Position numbers and translations under genes: made by a program
Source: Nisaea sediminum
GTDB taxonomy: Bacteria; Pseudomonadota; Alphaproteobacteria; Thalassobaculales; Thalassobaculaceae
Length of the DNA stretch: 64,000 nucleotides
Direction: 5' to 3'
Assembly: GCF_014904705.1 (NCBI RefSeq)
Contig: NZ_JACZCQ010000003.1
Location: forward strand, 744,001 to 808,000
Notes under the pieces: generated by a model
The model's database searches: none
What the model saw: only the letters and a program-made list of their open reading frames with translations
What the model was told of the DNA's origin: nothing
Part shown: piece by piece, positions 1-9,678 of the stretch
Numbering within the stretch: the stretch's first letter is position 1
Layout: the number at the start of each line of letters is the position of its first letter

Positions 1-141
1 GTTTAAACCGAACACTCGTCAGTCGCGGGGCCGGGCGCGATCAAATCGATCCAAAGGCCCATTTTTTTCGCGATATAATTACGTTTATGATTTTGTTACA
101 TTTCATTAGGTTTTTCGCTTCCTTCTGAGAAAGCTGACCCT
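1..141. other. Upstream region of fliG, no gene seen
   Basis: This stretch holds no convincing coding sequence. The part just before fliG is AT-rich and probably contains its promoter or leader, but I cannot point to a clear -35/-10 pair. The window edge cuts off whatever lies upstream, so I cannot tell whether fliG is the last gene of a flagellar operon. Confidence 0.4.
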
Positions 142-1164
142 ATGGGCATGCGCATCCGCGAGGATTACCGGGGCATCACCGGACCGGAAAAAGCCGGCAT
201 TCTCCTGATGTCGCTTGGCGAAGACCAGGCCGGTAAGCTCTTCGCTCTGCTTGACGACGAGGAGATCAAGGAAGTCTCCCAGGTGATGGCCGGGCTCGGC
301 ACGGTCAGCTCCAATATCGTCGAGCGGCTGTTCGTCGAGTTCGCCGAGCAGGTCTCCTCCACCGGCTCCCTGGTCGGCTCGATGGACTCGACCGAACGCC
401 TGCTGACCAAGGTGCTCGGCGGCGACCGCGTTAGCGCGATCATGGAAGAAATCCGCGGTCCGGCCGGCCGCACCATGTGGGACAAGCTCGCCAACGTGAA
501 CGAGCAGGTCCTCGCGAACTTCCTGAAGAACGAATATCCGCAGACCGTGGCGGTGATCCTCGGAAAGATCGGCCAGGCCCATGCCGGCAAGGTGCTCTCG
601 ATCCTGCCCGAGAACTTCGCCATGGAAGTGGTCATGCGCATGCTGCGCATGGAGGCCGTGAACAAGGAGATCGAGAAGGACGTGGAGCGCGTGCTGCGCA
701 CCGAATTCATGTCGAACCTCGCCCGCACCAACCGGCGCGACGCGCACGAGATGATGGCGGAGATTTTCAACAACCTCGACCGGGCGACGGAGAGCCGGTT
801 CCTCTCGGCGCTGGAAGAGCGCAACAAGGACAGCGCGGAGAAGATCCGCAGCCTGATGTTCACCTTCGAGGATCTGGCGCGGATCGATCCGGCGGGCGTG
901 CAGACGCTGCTCCGTGCTGTCGACAAGGACAAGCTGACGATCGCGCTGAAGGGCGCATCGGAGGAGCTGAAGGACCTGTTCTTCTCCAACATGTCGGAGC
1001 GCGCGGCGAAGCTGCTGCGCGAGGACATGCAGTCGCTTGGCCCGATGCGCCTGAAGGATGTCGAAGACGCCCAGACCGCGATGGTGACGGCGGCGAAGGA
1101 TCTGGCGGACCGCGGCGAGCTCGTGATCGGCGGCTCCGGCGGCGACGACCAGCTCGTCTACTGA
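142..1164 (+). CDS. fliG: Flagellar motor switch protein FliG
   Basis: FliG is part of the C-ring (switch complex) at the base of the flagellum. Its C-terminal domain meets the stator and generates torque. The 340-residue length fits the family. The middle-domain EHPQ motif appears as EYPQT at residues 131-135. The charged C-terminal torque-helix region follows, around the segment FEDLARID and the later [13 protein letters not shown]. An alternative start is the ATG two codons downstream. The next gene is convergent and unrelated, so any flagellar neighbours must lie to the left, outside the window. Identification is by motif and overall sequence pattern. Confidence 0.95.
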   Translation: MGMRIREDYRGITGPEKAGILLMSLGEDQAGKLFALLDDEEIKEVSQVMAGLGTVSSNIVERLFVEFAEQVSSTGSLVGSMDSTERLLTKVLGGDRVSAIMEEIRGPAGRTMWDKLANVNEQVLANFLKNEYPQTVAVILGKIGQAHAGKVLSILPENFAMEVVMRMLRMEAVNKEIEKDVERVLRTEFMSNLARTNRRDAHEMMAEIFNNLDRATESRFLSALEERNKDSAEKIRSLMFTFEDLARIDPAGVQTLLRAVDKDKLTIALKGASEELKDLFFSNMSERAAKLLREDMQSLGPMRLKDVEDAQTAMVTAAKDLADRGELVIGGSGGDDQLVY

Positions 1165-1181
1165 CCTGATCTACTCCTCAC

Positions 1182-2405
1182 TCAGGTGCCGCCAAGCACC
1201 GGCAACGGGCGGTGCACGGTCTGCCGGCCGTCCTTGAAGGCATAGAGCGGCTGGGAAATTTCCGCGACCGCCATCGCCGGATCCGTATTTTCGATCACCA
1301 CCAGATCCGCCGGCTTGCCGATCCCGATCCCGTAATCCTTCAGGTTCATCAATCTCGCAGAACGGGTGGTCACCATCTCGAGGCAGGCCCTCAGCATGTC
1401 CGTGCGGCCGACCTGCGCGATGTTCGCATAGAGATTGGCCATCCGGATCAGCGAGCCGTCGCCGAACGGGGTGAAGGGGTTGAGCACGTTGTTGGTGGAG
1501 AGCGAGCAGGTCACCCCATGCTCCAGCATCCGGTGCACAGGGGACACTCCACGCGGCACCGAATGATCGTGCTCCCGCCCCATCAGGAAGAGATCTGTCG
1601 AGGGCAGCACCGTGACCGCGACACCGGCATCGGCGAGCCTCTTCGCATATTGTTCGAACTGCACCGGCGGCATGGCGGACAACTTGCTGACATGACCGAT
1701 AGCGACGCGCCCGCCCCACCCGTACTCGTCCGTCTTCCGCATCACGTAATCCGCGTCGACGGATGAGAGGTCGGTCGAGAAATCCAGATGCATGTCGATA
1801 TCGACATCGAATTCCCGCGCCATCTCGAACACCCGGTCGATCTGGCCGTTCGGGTCCGTATCCGTATAGGGCGTCGCGCCGACGCAGCGCGCACCGTCCC
1901 TCAGCGCGGTCACCATCAGCTCGTCGGTCCCCGGATTGTTCAACAAGCCTTCCTGCGGGAAGACGCAGATCTCGGTCTCCACCGCCCAGCGCCAGTCCGC
2001 GATCGCCGCCTTGACGCCCTCTAGCCCGCGCAAACCGATCACCGGGTCGACCTCGACATGGGTGCGGATGCGCGTGGTGCCGTTGACGACGCATTTGCGC
2101 AAGGTGCGGCCCGCCCGCTCGGCGATGTCCTCTTCCGTGAAGTCCGGCTTCACGCGCGAGACCTCCGAGATCGCCTCGGCGACATCGCCGCGCTCCGAGG
2201 AGCAGCGGTGCAGGATACAGGATTTGTCGAGATGGATATGTGTCTCGACGAACCCCGGAAGCAGCAGACGCCCTTCGAGATCCAGGGTGCGCGCACCCTC
2301 GGGGACCGTGCTGCCGACGGCTGCGATCTTTCCGCCGGCCACGCCAATATCGAGCATCCGGTCCGGTGCCTCCATCAGTCGGGCATTGCGGAACGTCAGA
2401 TCCAC
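1182..2405 (-). CDS. Amidohydrolase, cytosine deaminase-like
   Basis: A metal-dependent hydrolase of the amidohydrolase superfamily, CodA/cytosine-deaminase-like branch, 407 aa. The first metal ligands are in THIHLDKS (His56 and His58), after the usual short beta-domain (residues 1-50) and the LPGFVETH lead-in. A later His lies in IGHVS and an Asp in LPSTD, consistent with the mononuclear-metal members. The start is a GTG with a good GGAGG about 8 nt upstream. It ends 17 nt from the end of fliG (convergent) and is divergent from the NTF2-like gene. The substrate cannot be fixed from sequence. A cyclic amide or amidine such as a pyrimidine derivative is plausible, and purine genes occur elsewhere in the window. 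Confidence 0.75.
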   Translation of the reverse strand: MDLTFRNARLMEAPDRMLDIGVAGGKIAAVGSTVPEGARTLDLEGRLLLPGFVETHIHLDKSCILHRCSSERGDVAEAISEVSRVKPDFTEEDIAERAGRTLRKCVVNGTTRIRTHVEVDPVIGLRGLEGVKAAIADWRWAVETEICVFPQEGLLNNPGTDELMVTALRDGARCVGATPYTDTDPNGQIDRVFEMAREFDVDIDMHLDFSTDLSSVDADYVMRKTDEYGWGGRVAIGHVSKLSAMPPVQFEQYAKRLADAGVAVTVLPSTDLFLMGREHDHSVPRGVSPVHRMLEHGVTCSLSTNNVLNPFTPFGDGSLIRMANLYANIAQVGRTDMLRACLEMVTTRSARLMNLKDYGIGIGKPADLVVIENTDPAMAVAEISQPLYAFKDGRQTVHRPLPVLGGT

Positions 2406-2514
2406 GGGACGACCTCCAGAAAGCGAATGTCTGAATGACGCCCCATGGCGCCGATGCAGAAAAAGAGTCTACCTTTATTGCATGTGCGAAGGCGAGAGCA
2501 GATGGAGGAGCAAA

Positions 2515-2928
2515 ATGACGGCGGACGACGAAGTCCAAGAGGTCAAAAACATGGTCGAGCGGTTCCTCGAGATTTCCATGATCCCTGACCCGGAAGGCGC
2601 CGCGCGGTTCCTCGCGCCGGATGCCGAGATCTATTTCACCGGGAAGACCCGCATGTCCCATCCGCGGGAAATGGCGGCCTACAACGCGTCACGCTACAAG
2701 TGGGTGAAGAAAAAGTTCGGGACCCTGGATATCGCTCCGGCCGAAGATCACATCGTGGCCTACGGGACGGGCACGCTCTACGGGGAATGGCCGGACGGAA
2801 CGCCGTTCGACGGCAACCGCTATGTCGACCGCTTCGAGATCCGCAACGGCAAGATCACCCGCATCGATGTCCTGAATGACAGCGCCGAACGACTCCTCAA
2901 GCGACAGGTCGGCGAACCGGAAACCTGA
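2515..2928 (+). CDS. NTF2-like / SnoaL-type small protein
   Basis: A 137-residue protein with the look of the NTF2-like superfamily: an N-terminal helix, a DPEGAARFLAPDAEIYF core, and a later strand pair ending in FEIRNGKITRIDVLND, a signature of SnoaL/ketosteroid-isomerase-like folds. The open frame extends far upstream, but ATG 2515 is chosen because a GGAGGAG ribosome-binding site sits just ahead of it and homology-like sequence begins there. It is divergent from the amidohydrolase, and the two share a 109-bp promoter region. Family members may be enzymes (isomerases, dehydratases) or binding proteins. No specific reaction can be assigned. Confidence 0.65.
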   Translation: MTADDEVQEVKNMVERFLEISMIPDPEGAARFLAPDAEIYFTGKTRMSHPREMAAYNASRYKWVKKKFGTLDIAPAEDHIVAYGTGTLYGEWPDGTPFDGNRYVDRFEIRNGKITRIDVLNDSAERLLKRQVGEPET

Positions 2929-3056
2929 CCCTCGCTCCGCATGGTCAGCGCCACCACTTATTCGCGCATCGCTTGACGGAGCCGCCCTCGGCTCTTCAAA
3001 CTCCAGCCTTCAATCGGCCGAAGGTCGACGCTCAGGGTTGGGGACCGGAGAGCAAA

Positions 3057-3515
3057 ATGCGAAAATTTCTTATGAGCCTGGCGGTGCTCTCAATGCTTGC
3101 CACGGGCGCCGCGGCGCAGGATGCGTCTTCGGCCATCGGGACGGTCAAGGTCGCCAGCGGCGAAGCCGCCGTGCAGCGTGACGGAAAGATGCTTCCGGCC
3201 ACCGAGGGCTTCGATATCGAACGCAAGGACACGCTCGTGACCGGCGCCGACGGTTCGCTCGGCATCACGCTGAACGACGGCACCCTGGTCTCTCTCGGCC
3301 CGAATTCGCGCTTCGAGCTGGCCGCCTTCGAATTCTCGCCGAGACGGGATGCCTTCAACTTCTTCGGCAAGATTCTGGAAGGGACGCTGATCTACCAGTC
3401 CGGCCGGATCGGCAAGATCGCACCCGAAAAGACCCGGATCGAGACGCCGCTCTCCGTCATCGCGGTTCGCGGAACGCGCTTCGCCGTCCGCGTACCTGCC
3501 AACTCGGGGAACTAG
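3057..3515 (+). CDS. Secreted FecR-domain protein
   Basis: A 152-residue exported protein. Residues 1-21 form a signal peptide ending in TGAAAQ. The rest is a FecR domain: an Ig-like beta fold with GTVKVASGEAAVQRDGK at the start, the GSLGITLNDGTLVSLGPNSRFEL core, and the closing RTPLSVIAVRGTRFAV-like segment (here ETPLSVIAVRGTRFAVRV). It carries no anti-sigma N-terminal helix, so it is the periplasmic-sensor type rather than a FecR anti-sigma factor. The start is fixed by the signal peptide. It ends 3 nt before the OmpA-like lipoprotein gene and sits two genes upstream of a CHASE2 kinase. FecR domains and CHASE2 kinases often occur together. Confidence 0.82.
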   Translation: MRKFLMSLAVLSMLATGAAAQDASSAIGTVKVASGEAAVQRDGKMLPATEGFDIERKDTLVTGADGSLGITLNDGTLVSLGPNSRFELAAFEFSPRRDAFNFFGKILEGTLIYQSGRIGKIAPEKTRIETPLSVIAVRGTRFAVRVPANSGN

Positions 3516-3518
3516 ACG

Positions 3519-4562
3519 ATGACGGAAAAGACATCATTCCGGCCACTCCGCACCCTGTTTGCCGTAGCGGCACTGACCCTCGGCATGAGCGCATGCGCGT
3601 TTGGCCCCTACGATACGAACGAGCTCAAGGAAATCCCACCGACGGACTCCCAGTTTCTGCAGACCCTCAGCGCCGAGTACGCGGCGCTCGGAGACCTCGA
3701 GCGCGAGGAATATGACTGGCCGGATACCGCCAGGTTCTACGATCGGGCGATCCGGGCAGCGAAAGGCGAGGTCTTCGAGCCGGAAGCTCTGGACGCGCGC
3801 GACCTGACTCCGGCGGCGCGGCAGGAACTCTCGGAGGCACGCGCTCGCCTCATGTCGCTGTTCTCCGCCGGCGCCAGATCCATTGCCGGACCGGGCAGCG
3901 CCCGCGGCCAGGCCGGGTTCGACTGCTGGATGCAGGAACTGGAGGAAGGCCACCAACCCGACGACATCGCCTCGTGCCGCGCGATTTTCGTGGCAGCGGT
4001 CACTGAAATCGAAGGGACGGTGAAAGGCGCGCTTGTGGTGCTCCTGCCCGATACCGACGGCAAGCTCGGCGCCGTCAGCGTCGGCAATCCGGGGGGGCAG
4101 GTCCTGCTCGATACGGAGCGGGCAAGCGCGCTCGTCGCGGCGGCGAATGCCGCACCGCAAAGCGCCGGTACCTTCGATCCGGCGGATGTCCAGATCGTCT
4201 TCGGAGATGCGATCGCGGCCAGCCCGGTGCCCCCGGTGACCTTCATCCTTTATTTCGAGCAGGGTACCGACACACTCACACCGGAATCGCAGGAGTTGCT
4301 CGCGCAGGTTCTGGAAACGATCCGCACGCGGAAACTGCCGCAGGTCGAGATCTCGGGACACACGGATAGGGCCGGCTCCGCCGCCTACAACGACGGGTTG
4401 GCTCTCGACCGGGCCCGGATCGTCAATTCCTCTGTGCTCGGCCTCGGTGTCCCGGAACGGGTGGTTACGGTCGAATCCTACGGCGAGCGGGCGCCGATCG
4501 TTCCGACGGCAGACGGCGTCTCCGAGCCCCGCAACAGGCGGGTCGAGATCGTCATCCGCTAG
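3519..4562 (+). CDS. OmpA-family outer-membrane lipoprotein
   Basis: A 347-residue protein with a lipoprotein-type signal peptide: a hydrophobic stretch ending in LGMSAC, lipidated at Cys26. A helical middle region of unknown fold (30-240) follows. The C-terminal OmpA/peptidoglycan-binding domain spans about 243-347, with ISGHTDRAGS as the diagnostic motif and the terminal NRRVEIVIR. It is likely anchored in the outer membrane and non-covalently bound to peptidoglycan. It is co-directional with the FecR gene (3-nt gap) and is followed after about 147 nt by the CHASE2 histidine kinase, suggesting one envelope-sensing unit. The middle part, with a small Cys-containing loop, is not recognised. 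Confidence 0.8.
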   Translation: MTEKTSFRPLRTLFAVAALTLGMSACAFGPYDTNELKEIPPTDSQFLQTLSAEYAALGDLEREEYDWPDTARFYDRAIRAAKGEVFEPEALDARDLTPAARQELSEARARLMSLFSAGARSIAGPGSARGQAGFDCWMQELEEGHQPDDIASCRAIFVAAVTEIEGTVKGALVVLLPDTDGKLGAVSVGNPGGQVLLDTERASALVAAANAAPQSAGTFDPADVQIVFGDAIAASPVPPVTFILYFEQGTDTLTPESQELLAQVLETIRTRKLPQVEISGHTDRAGSAAYNDGLALDRARIVNSSVLGLGVPERVVTVESYGERAPIVPTADGVSEPRNRRVEIVIR

Positions 4563-4709
4563 CCTCCTTGCCTGATCCGGGTATCCTGGGTTCGTATGCG
4601 CCGGGTTCACGCCCCTACCGCATAGCGCTACCGTCATCGGGAGGGCTGACTTGCACAGAAACCGCAGCGGGGGCGCCATCAGGCCCGCCGCTGCACCACC
4701 GAGGCTTGA

Positions 4710-7616
4710 ATGGACGGCAGAGCACGCAACGAGATCGGCCAGGCGCCGCCGGCGGAAGGCAGTGCGTTTCCGTGGCTGGACGATCAGGATGAGGGCCGGC
4801 TCGGGAGATTCGTTCGCCAAGGCAGGCTGATCGCTGTCCTTCTGCTTCTCCTGCTTGTTATCCTACGCGTCCTCGATGTCCCACCGCTCGAGATTCCCCG
4901 GCTCTGGGCTTTCGACCGGCAGATCGGGCTGCGCGCCGCCCCGCCCATCCCCTCTCCCGTGCTTGCCGTCGACGTGACGGACGAGAGCCTGGCGCAGATG
5001 GGCCAGTGGCCTTGGCCGAGACGGCACTACGCCGATCTGGTCGAAAAGCTCCATCAGGCGGGTGCGGCGATGATCGCCTTCGACATTCTGTTCACGGAAC
5101 CGGACCGGATGTCTCCGCACCTGCTCGCAGAAACGCTCCCCGGCCTTGACGCCAATCTTCGCCGTACTCTCTCAGAACGGGGCAGCTACGACGATGATCT
5201 CGCGGCGGCCATCCGCCTGCTTCCGACGGTGACCGCGACCGCGGCATCACCCGTCGGAACAGGAGATCCAGACGATACGAAGCGGCAAGGCCGCTTCGCG
5301 GTCCGCGGCACACCGGACCTCAGCAGCCTGCCCGGCATCGGTGGCGTAATCGAGAACATCCCCGTGCTCAGCGCGGCGAGCGCCGGCGCGGGCATCGTCA
5401 ATCTGCTTCCGGAACCGGACGGCAACGCACGCCGCGTCCCGGCCGTGTTCCATGTCCTGGACCGGCTTGAACCCGGGCTCGCACTGGAAGCCGCGCGCGT
5501 TGCTCTCGACCAGTCCGGAATGTTGCTGGAGGTTCCTTCCATCCTCGGATTGAGCGGCATTTCGGTCGGCCCGCTTTTTGTGCCGACCGACAGGGAGGGC
5601 CGGATCTGGATCGACACCGCGCGGCCGGAGCGGGTCCCGGGAGTCGCGGCCCATGACATCCTTATGAACAAGGTGCCGGCCGCGGATATCGAGGGCCGCA
5701 TCGTGATGATCGGAACCTCCGCCTCCGGCATCGGCGACCGGGTCCGGGCCGCCGGGAAAGAAAATCTCTCGGCATTGCAGTTCCAGGCCCTCGCACTCGA
5801 TACCATTCTGACGGGTCGCACGCCTGCACGCCCGCCGGTGTTCGCACCTCTGGAAATCGCCGCCACGCTCCTCCTGTGTTGTCTGATGATCTGGCTATTT
5901 CCGGCACTGGCTCTGGCCTGGAAGCCGGTGGTTGCGGTTTCGCTGACTGCCGGCGCGGCCGGGCTCGCGGTGGCCGCGCATGCAGGTTTTGGCGTCCTCC
6001 TCGATCCGACCTTTCCCGGCCTCGCGATTCTGCTCACCGGCGGGATTTTCGTCCTTTCGGATCTCCGTGCGGAGATCTTCCTCCGGCGCCGCAACGAAAC
6101 GATGCTGAAGCGGCACGATGCTTATATCCGGGAAGTCGTCGATGCCAGCTTCGACGCGATCGTAACCGTCGGGGAGGATGCCCGGATTCGCACTGCGAAC
6201 CGGGCTGCGGGCCATCTGTTCGGGCTGCCGGCCGCGCATCTGATCGGGCATCCGGTCGCCGGCCGCCTGCGCGGAGACTGGGCGGAGGGGCTTTCGGCCG
6301 ACCCGGCGGATCACCTGCGGCGCGCGGCCGTTGCCGGGGGCATCCTCGATGCCGATATCCTCGACCCGGACGGCATAACCTCCCATCCGACGGAGATTAC
6401 GCTGACAGCGTCTGCTGCCGGCACCGAACGGATCTACGTGCTCGTTCTGAGAGATGTCTCGGTCCGCAAGGCGGCGGAAGCATCGGCCGATCGGGCCGCC
6501 CAGCGTCTGCGCGACGCCATCGACTCCATCTCCGACGGCTTCGCGCTGTTTTCTCCGGATCGGAGACTCGTCCTCTGCAACCGGCATTTCCGCGACATGC
6601 TCGGAGCCGCCGGCGATCTCGCCGAACCCGGCGCGCCTTATGCAACGATGCTGGAACGCTTCTCCGAGATCAGACGCCCCTCCGAGACCGGTGACGAACG
6701 GTCCGATTCCTGGATCGCCGGCCGGCTTGCATCCTTCGGCTCCGACAGCGCGCCTTGTGAACTCGCCACGACCGATGGCAAGTGGTACCGCCTCGACGAG
6801 CGCCGCACCGCCGACGCCGGGATGGTCTGCGTCTATACGGATATCAGCGAACTCAAGAACCGCGAGCTTGAGCTTGGGGCTGCGAAGGAACTGGCGGAGC
6901 GGGCAAGTCGCGCAAAATCGGAGTTCCTCGCCAACATGAGCCATGAGCTCCGGACTCCGCTCAATGCCATCATCGGCTTCGCCGACATGCTACGCAGCCA
7001 GCCATACGGCCCGCTCGGCAACGAGCGCTATCTCGGTTACGCGGGCGACATTTCCAACAGCGGCTTCCGCCTCCTTGCGATGATCGATCAGATCCTCGAA
7101 TTTGCCCGGCTGGAGAAACTTCCAGCCAAAGTCGAAGCGGCTGCGACGGAGCCCGCGGCGATCATCCGTAGCGCGCTAAACGACCTAATCCCGGCGATCC
7201 AGCAGCGCGGCATCACTGTGGAGACTTCACTTGCGAGCGACCTGCCAAATCTGCTCGCGGACCCTCAGATGCTTTACCAGATCGTGCAGAATCTGATCGG
7301 CAACGCCGTCAAGTTCTCTCGGGACGGCTCATCTATCGAGATCGCCGGACGGCGCGACGAGCAGAACAGAATTGCCCTTTCCGTCCGCGACCATGGGATA
7401 GGGATTCCGCGGGAGTTGATCGCGCTCGTCACCCAGCCCTTCTGGCAGCGCCCGGGCGCGATGACCAGCACGCATGACGGCGTCGGCCTCGGCCTTGCCA
7501 TCGTCAGCGCCCATGTCGAGGCCCATGGCGCAAAGCTTACCATCGACAGCGTGCCCGGCGATGGAACGACGATGACAGTTACCTTCCCGGCATCGCGCAC
7601 CCTTGCACGCACCTGA
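4710..7616 (+). CDS. CHASE2-PAS-PAS sensor histidine kinase
   Basis: A 968-residue membrane kinase. One transmembrane helix (about 40-56) leads into an extracytoplasmic CHASE2 domain (about 60-380), followed by two or three more helices (about 385-455). The cytoplasmic part has a PAS domain from about 475, a second PAS-like segment (about 600-720), a HisKA H-box with SHELRTPL and phospho-acceptor His745, and an HATPase domain with QNLIGNAVKFS, DHGIGIP and GVGLGLAIV. A GAGG site lies 5 nt before the ATG. No response regulator is adjacent, so the partner must be elsewhere. The upstream FecR-domain and OmpA-lipoprotein genes probably belong to the same signalling unit. Confidence 0.9.
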   Translation: MDGRARNEIGQAPPAEGSAFPWLDDQDEGRLGRFVRQGRLIAVLLLLLLVILRVLDVPPLEIPRLWAFDRQIGLRAAPPIPSPVLAVDVTDESLAQMGQWPWPRRHYADLVEKLHQAGAAMIAFDILFTEPDRMSPHLLAETLPGLDANLRRTLSERGSYDDDLAAAIRLLPTVTATAASPVGTGDPDDTKRQGRFAVRGTPDLSSLPGIGGVIENIPVLSAASAGAGIVNLLPEPDGNARRVPAVFHVLDRLEPGLALEAARVALDQSGMLLEVPSILGLSGISVGPLFVPTDREGRIWIDTARPERVPGVAAHDILMNKVPAADIEGRIVMIGTSASGIGDRVRAAGKENLSALQFQALALDTILTGRTPARPPVFAPLEIAATLLLCCLMIWLFPALALAWKPVVAVSLTAGAAGLAVAAHAGFGVLLDPTFPGLAILLTGGIFVLSDLRAEIFLRRRNETMLKRHDAYIREVVDASFDAIVTVGEDARIRTANRAAGHLFGLPAAHLIGHPVAGRLRGDWAEGLSADPADHLRRAAVAGGILDADILDPDGITSHPTEITLTASAAGTERIYVLVLRDVSVRKAAEASADRAAQRLRDAIDSISDGFALFSPDRRLVLCNRHFRDMLGAAGDLAEPGAPYATMLERFSEIRRPSETGDERSDSWIAGRLASFGSDSAPCELATTDGKWYRLDERRTADAGMVCVYTDISELKNRELELGAAKELAERASRAKSEFLANMSHELRTPLNAIIGFADMLRSQPYGPLGNERYLGYAGDISNSGFRLLAMIDQILEFARLEKLPAKVEAAATEPAAIIRSALNDLIPAIQQRGITVETSLASDLPNLLADPQMLYQIVQNLIGNAVKFSRDGSSIEIAGRRDEQNRIALSVRDHGIGIPRELIALVTQPFWQRPGAMTSTHDGVGLGLAIVSAHVEAHGAKLTIDSVPGDGTTMTVTFPASRTLART

Positions 7617-7714
7617 TCCGTTCCGCGCCAGGCCGCTTATGATGTATTCAATTTTCTGATTTTCGCACACGGCATTGCTATTTTTGCACCCGGGAAAGCC
7701 AAAATCTCGAAAAC

Positions 7715-7724
7715 CTGTATACAG
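7715..7724. promoter_or_regulatory. Candidate GntR operator, CTGTATACAG
   Basis: A perfect 10-bp palindrome in the promoter region of the first gntR gene, about 60 nt before its start codon. The same GTATAC core recurs in other promoter regions of this window (11553-11582 and 31678-31689). GntR/FCD regulators such as VanR typically bind short palindromes of this type. Assignment is by inference. Confidence 0.5.
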
Positions 7725-7782
7725 TATGATTTTTGATTCTTAATATTCCAGCGCAATCCGGCAAGAGATTGGAGCAGGGAGA

Positions 7783-8523
7783 ATGACAAACGCGACCGAG
7801 GACCGCCTGCCGACGCAGTCGCAGCGGGCACTCGAAGGCATTCGCGAGCTGCTGTTCTCTGGCGTCTTCGTGCCAGGAGCCCGCCTGTCCGAGCCGGCCA
7901 TCGCCGACCGCCTGCAGATTTCCCGCACCCCGGTCCGCGCCGCCCTCGCCCGCCTCGAACAGGAAGGCGTGGTCGACGCGATCCCGTCCGGCGGCTTTGC
8001 GGTCCGCAGCTTCGCTCCGAAGGACATTCTCGACGCCATCGAGCTGCGCGGCGTGCTGGAGGGTACCGCAGCGCGCCTCGCGGCCGAACGCGGCATCACG
8101 CCGGCCCAGTCCGTCGCGATGCAGAAGGTTCTGGCGGAGATCGACGAGATTCTGGAGGCGACGCACTACGCCCTCGACCATGACCGATACACCCGCTGCA
8201 ACGCCACCTTCCACGATCTCATCAAGAGGGCGGCCGACAGCCCGGTGATCAGCCGCGAGATCTCCCGCCTCGTCTCCCTGCCATTCTCCGGCCCGAACGC
8301 CCTGCTGATGGTCCAGCGCGAGCTGCCGGAATTTCACGGCTCGCTGCTCCTCGCCCAGTCTCAGCACAAGGCGATCCTAGAGGCGATCGAGCTGCGCGAG
8401 GGAACCCGCGCCGAAAACCTCGCCCGTGAACATGCGCGCCTTGCCCGCCGCAATCTTGAGGTCGCAATGAACGATGACCGGATCAAGGCCCGCTATCCGG
8501 CCCTCACCCTGGTGACAGGCTGA
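7783..8523 (+). CDS. GntR/FCD transcriptional regulator (pca-linked)
   Basis: A 246-residue regulator. The winged-helix GntR domain covers about 14-77 (ISRTPVRAALARLEQEG is the recognition helix region) and an FCD effector domain about 85-215 with the IELRGVLEGTAARLAAERG opening. It heads a run of pcaC, pcaH and pcaG on the same strand, 34 nt apart, so it probably controls protocatechuate cleavage and its own transcription. It is a close paralogue of the regulator at 12665-13414: the two share long identical stretches in both domains. A palindrome at 7715-7724 may be its operator. The effector is unknown; an aromatic acid is likely. Confidence 0.88.
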   Translation: MTNATEDRLPTQSQRALEGIRELLFSGVFVPGARLSEPAIADRLQISRTPVRAALARLEQEGVVDAIPSGGFAVRSFAPKDILDAIELRGVLEGTAARLAAERGITPAQSVAMQKVLAEIDEILEATHYALDHDRYTRCNATFHDLIKRAADSPVISREISRLVSLPFSGPNALLMVQRELPEFHGSLLLAQSQHKAILEAIELREGTRAENLAREHARLARRNLEVAMNDDRIKARYPALTLVTG

Positions 8524-8557
8524 GGCGCAAATGACCGACCTGCATGGAGCCATCTGA

Positions 8558-8938
8558 ATGAGTGAACGCTACGACAACGGCATGAAGATCCGCCGCTCGG
8601 TCCTTGGAGACGCCCATGTCGATCGCGCGGAGGCGGCGAAGACGGCGTTCGATGAGCCGTTCCAGAGCTTCATTACCGAAGGTGCCTGGGGCACGGTCTG
8701 GGCGAGCGATCACCTGACCAAGCGCGAACGCTCCATGATTACCCTCGCCTTGCTCGCCGCGCTCGGCCAGTGGGACGAGGTGGCGATGCATGTCCGTGCG
8801 ACCGTCAATACCGGCGCCACGCCGGAGGATATTCGCGAGGCGATGATGCATGTCGCGGTCTATGCCGGCGTCCCGGCGGCGAACCATGCCCTGAAGATCA
8901 TCAAGAAGACCTATGCCGAAATGGGAGTGAAGATATGA
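8558..8938 (+). CDS. pcaC: 4-carboxymuconolactone decarboxylase
   Basis: PcaC decarboxylates gamma-carboxymuconolactone to beta-ketoadipate enol-lactone in the protocatechuate branch of the beta-ketoadipate pathway. The 126-residue protein is a single CMD domain of normal length, with the typical [15 protein letters not shown] stretch and the later [19 protein letters not shown] segment. It lacks the CxxC pair of the AhpD peroxidase-like relatives, which supports a decarboxylase. Its stop codon overlaps the pcaH start by 4 nt (ATGA), so the two are translationally coupled. The cycloisomerase (pcaB) and enol-lactone hydrolase (pcaD) are not in the window. Confidence 0.9.
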   Translation: MSERYDNGMKIRRSVLGDAHVDRAEAAKTAFDEPFQSFITEGAWGTVWASDHLTKRERSMITLALLAALGQWDEVAMHVRATVNTGATPEDIREAMMHVAVYAGVPAANHALKIIKKTYAEMGVKI

Positions 8939-9678
8939 GCCTGACGAACCAGAGGCCGGCAGCCAGTTTCTTTGCCAGGGACCGGGGCTGGCAGCCGGAA
9001 GCCCTGACCCCGCAATACAAGACCTCGGTCGCGCGTTCGCCGAGCCGGGCGTTGCTGAGCATGCCGCAGACCCTGAGCGAAATTACCGGCCCGGTGTTCG
9101 GTCACAACATCATCGGCCCGCTCGACAACGACCTGATCCTGAACTTCGCCAAGCCGGGCGAGAGCGCGATCGGGCCGCGGATCTATGTCTATGGCCGCGT
9201 GCTCGACGAGACCGGCCGCGGCGTGCCGAACGTGCTGGTGGAATTCTGGCAGGCCAATGCCGGCGGCCGCTACCGCCATGCCAAGGAAGGCTACATCGCG
9301 CCGCTCGACCCGAATTTCGGCGGCTGCGGGCGCTGCATCACCGCCGAGGACGGCAGCTACGAGTTCCGCACCGTTCAGCCCGGCCCCTATCCCTGGCCGA
9401 ACCGCGGCAACGACTGGCGCCCGGCACATATCCACTTCTCGCTGTTCGGCCAGGGCTTCGCCCAGCGCCTGATCACACAGATGTATTTCGAAGGCGATCC
9501 GATGATCTGGAAATGCCCGATCGTCGACGTGGTGCCGCACCGCGAAGGCATCGAAAGCCTGATCGCACAACTCGACATGGACAGCACGGTGCCGATGGAT
9601 GCCCGTGCCTACAAGTTCGACATGGTCCTGCGCGGCCGCCGCTCGACCCTGTTCGAGAACCGCCTGGAGGGGAACTGA
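8935..9678 (+). CDS. pcaH: Protocatechuate 3,4-dioxygenase, beta subunit
   Basis: The iron-bearing subunit of intradiol protocatechuate 3,4-dioxygenase, which opens the ring to beta-carboxy-cis,cis-muconate. The 247-residue protein shows all four expected Fe(III) ligands: Tyr113 in GGRYRH, Tyr152 in GPYPWP, and His165 and His167 in RPAHIHF. The start is set by the ATGA overlap with pcaC; the longer open frame upstream is antisense-like noise. It is followed by pcaG with overlapping stop and start codons. The two chains assemble as alpha-beta protomers in the cytoplasm. Confidence 0.95.
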   Translation: MSLTNQRPAASFFARDRGWQPEALTPQYKTSVARSPSRALLSMPQTLSEITGPVFGHNIIGPLDNDLILNFAKPGESAIGPRIYVYGRVLDETGRGVPNVLVEFWQANAGGRYRHAKEGYIAPLDPNFGGCGRCITAEDGSYEFRTVQPGPYPWPNRGNDWRPAHIHFSLFGQGFAQRLITQMYFEGDPMIWKCPIVDVVPHREGIESLIAQLDMDSTVPMDARAYKFDMVLRGRRSTLFENRLEGN

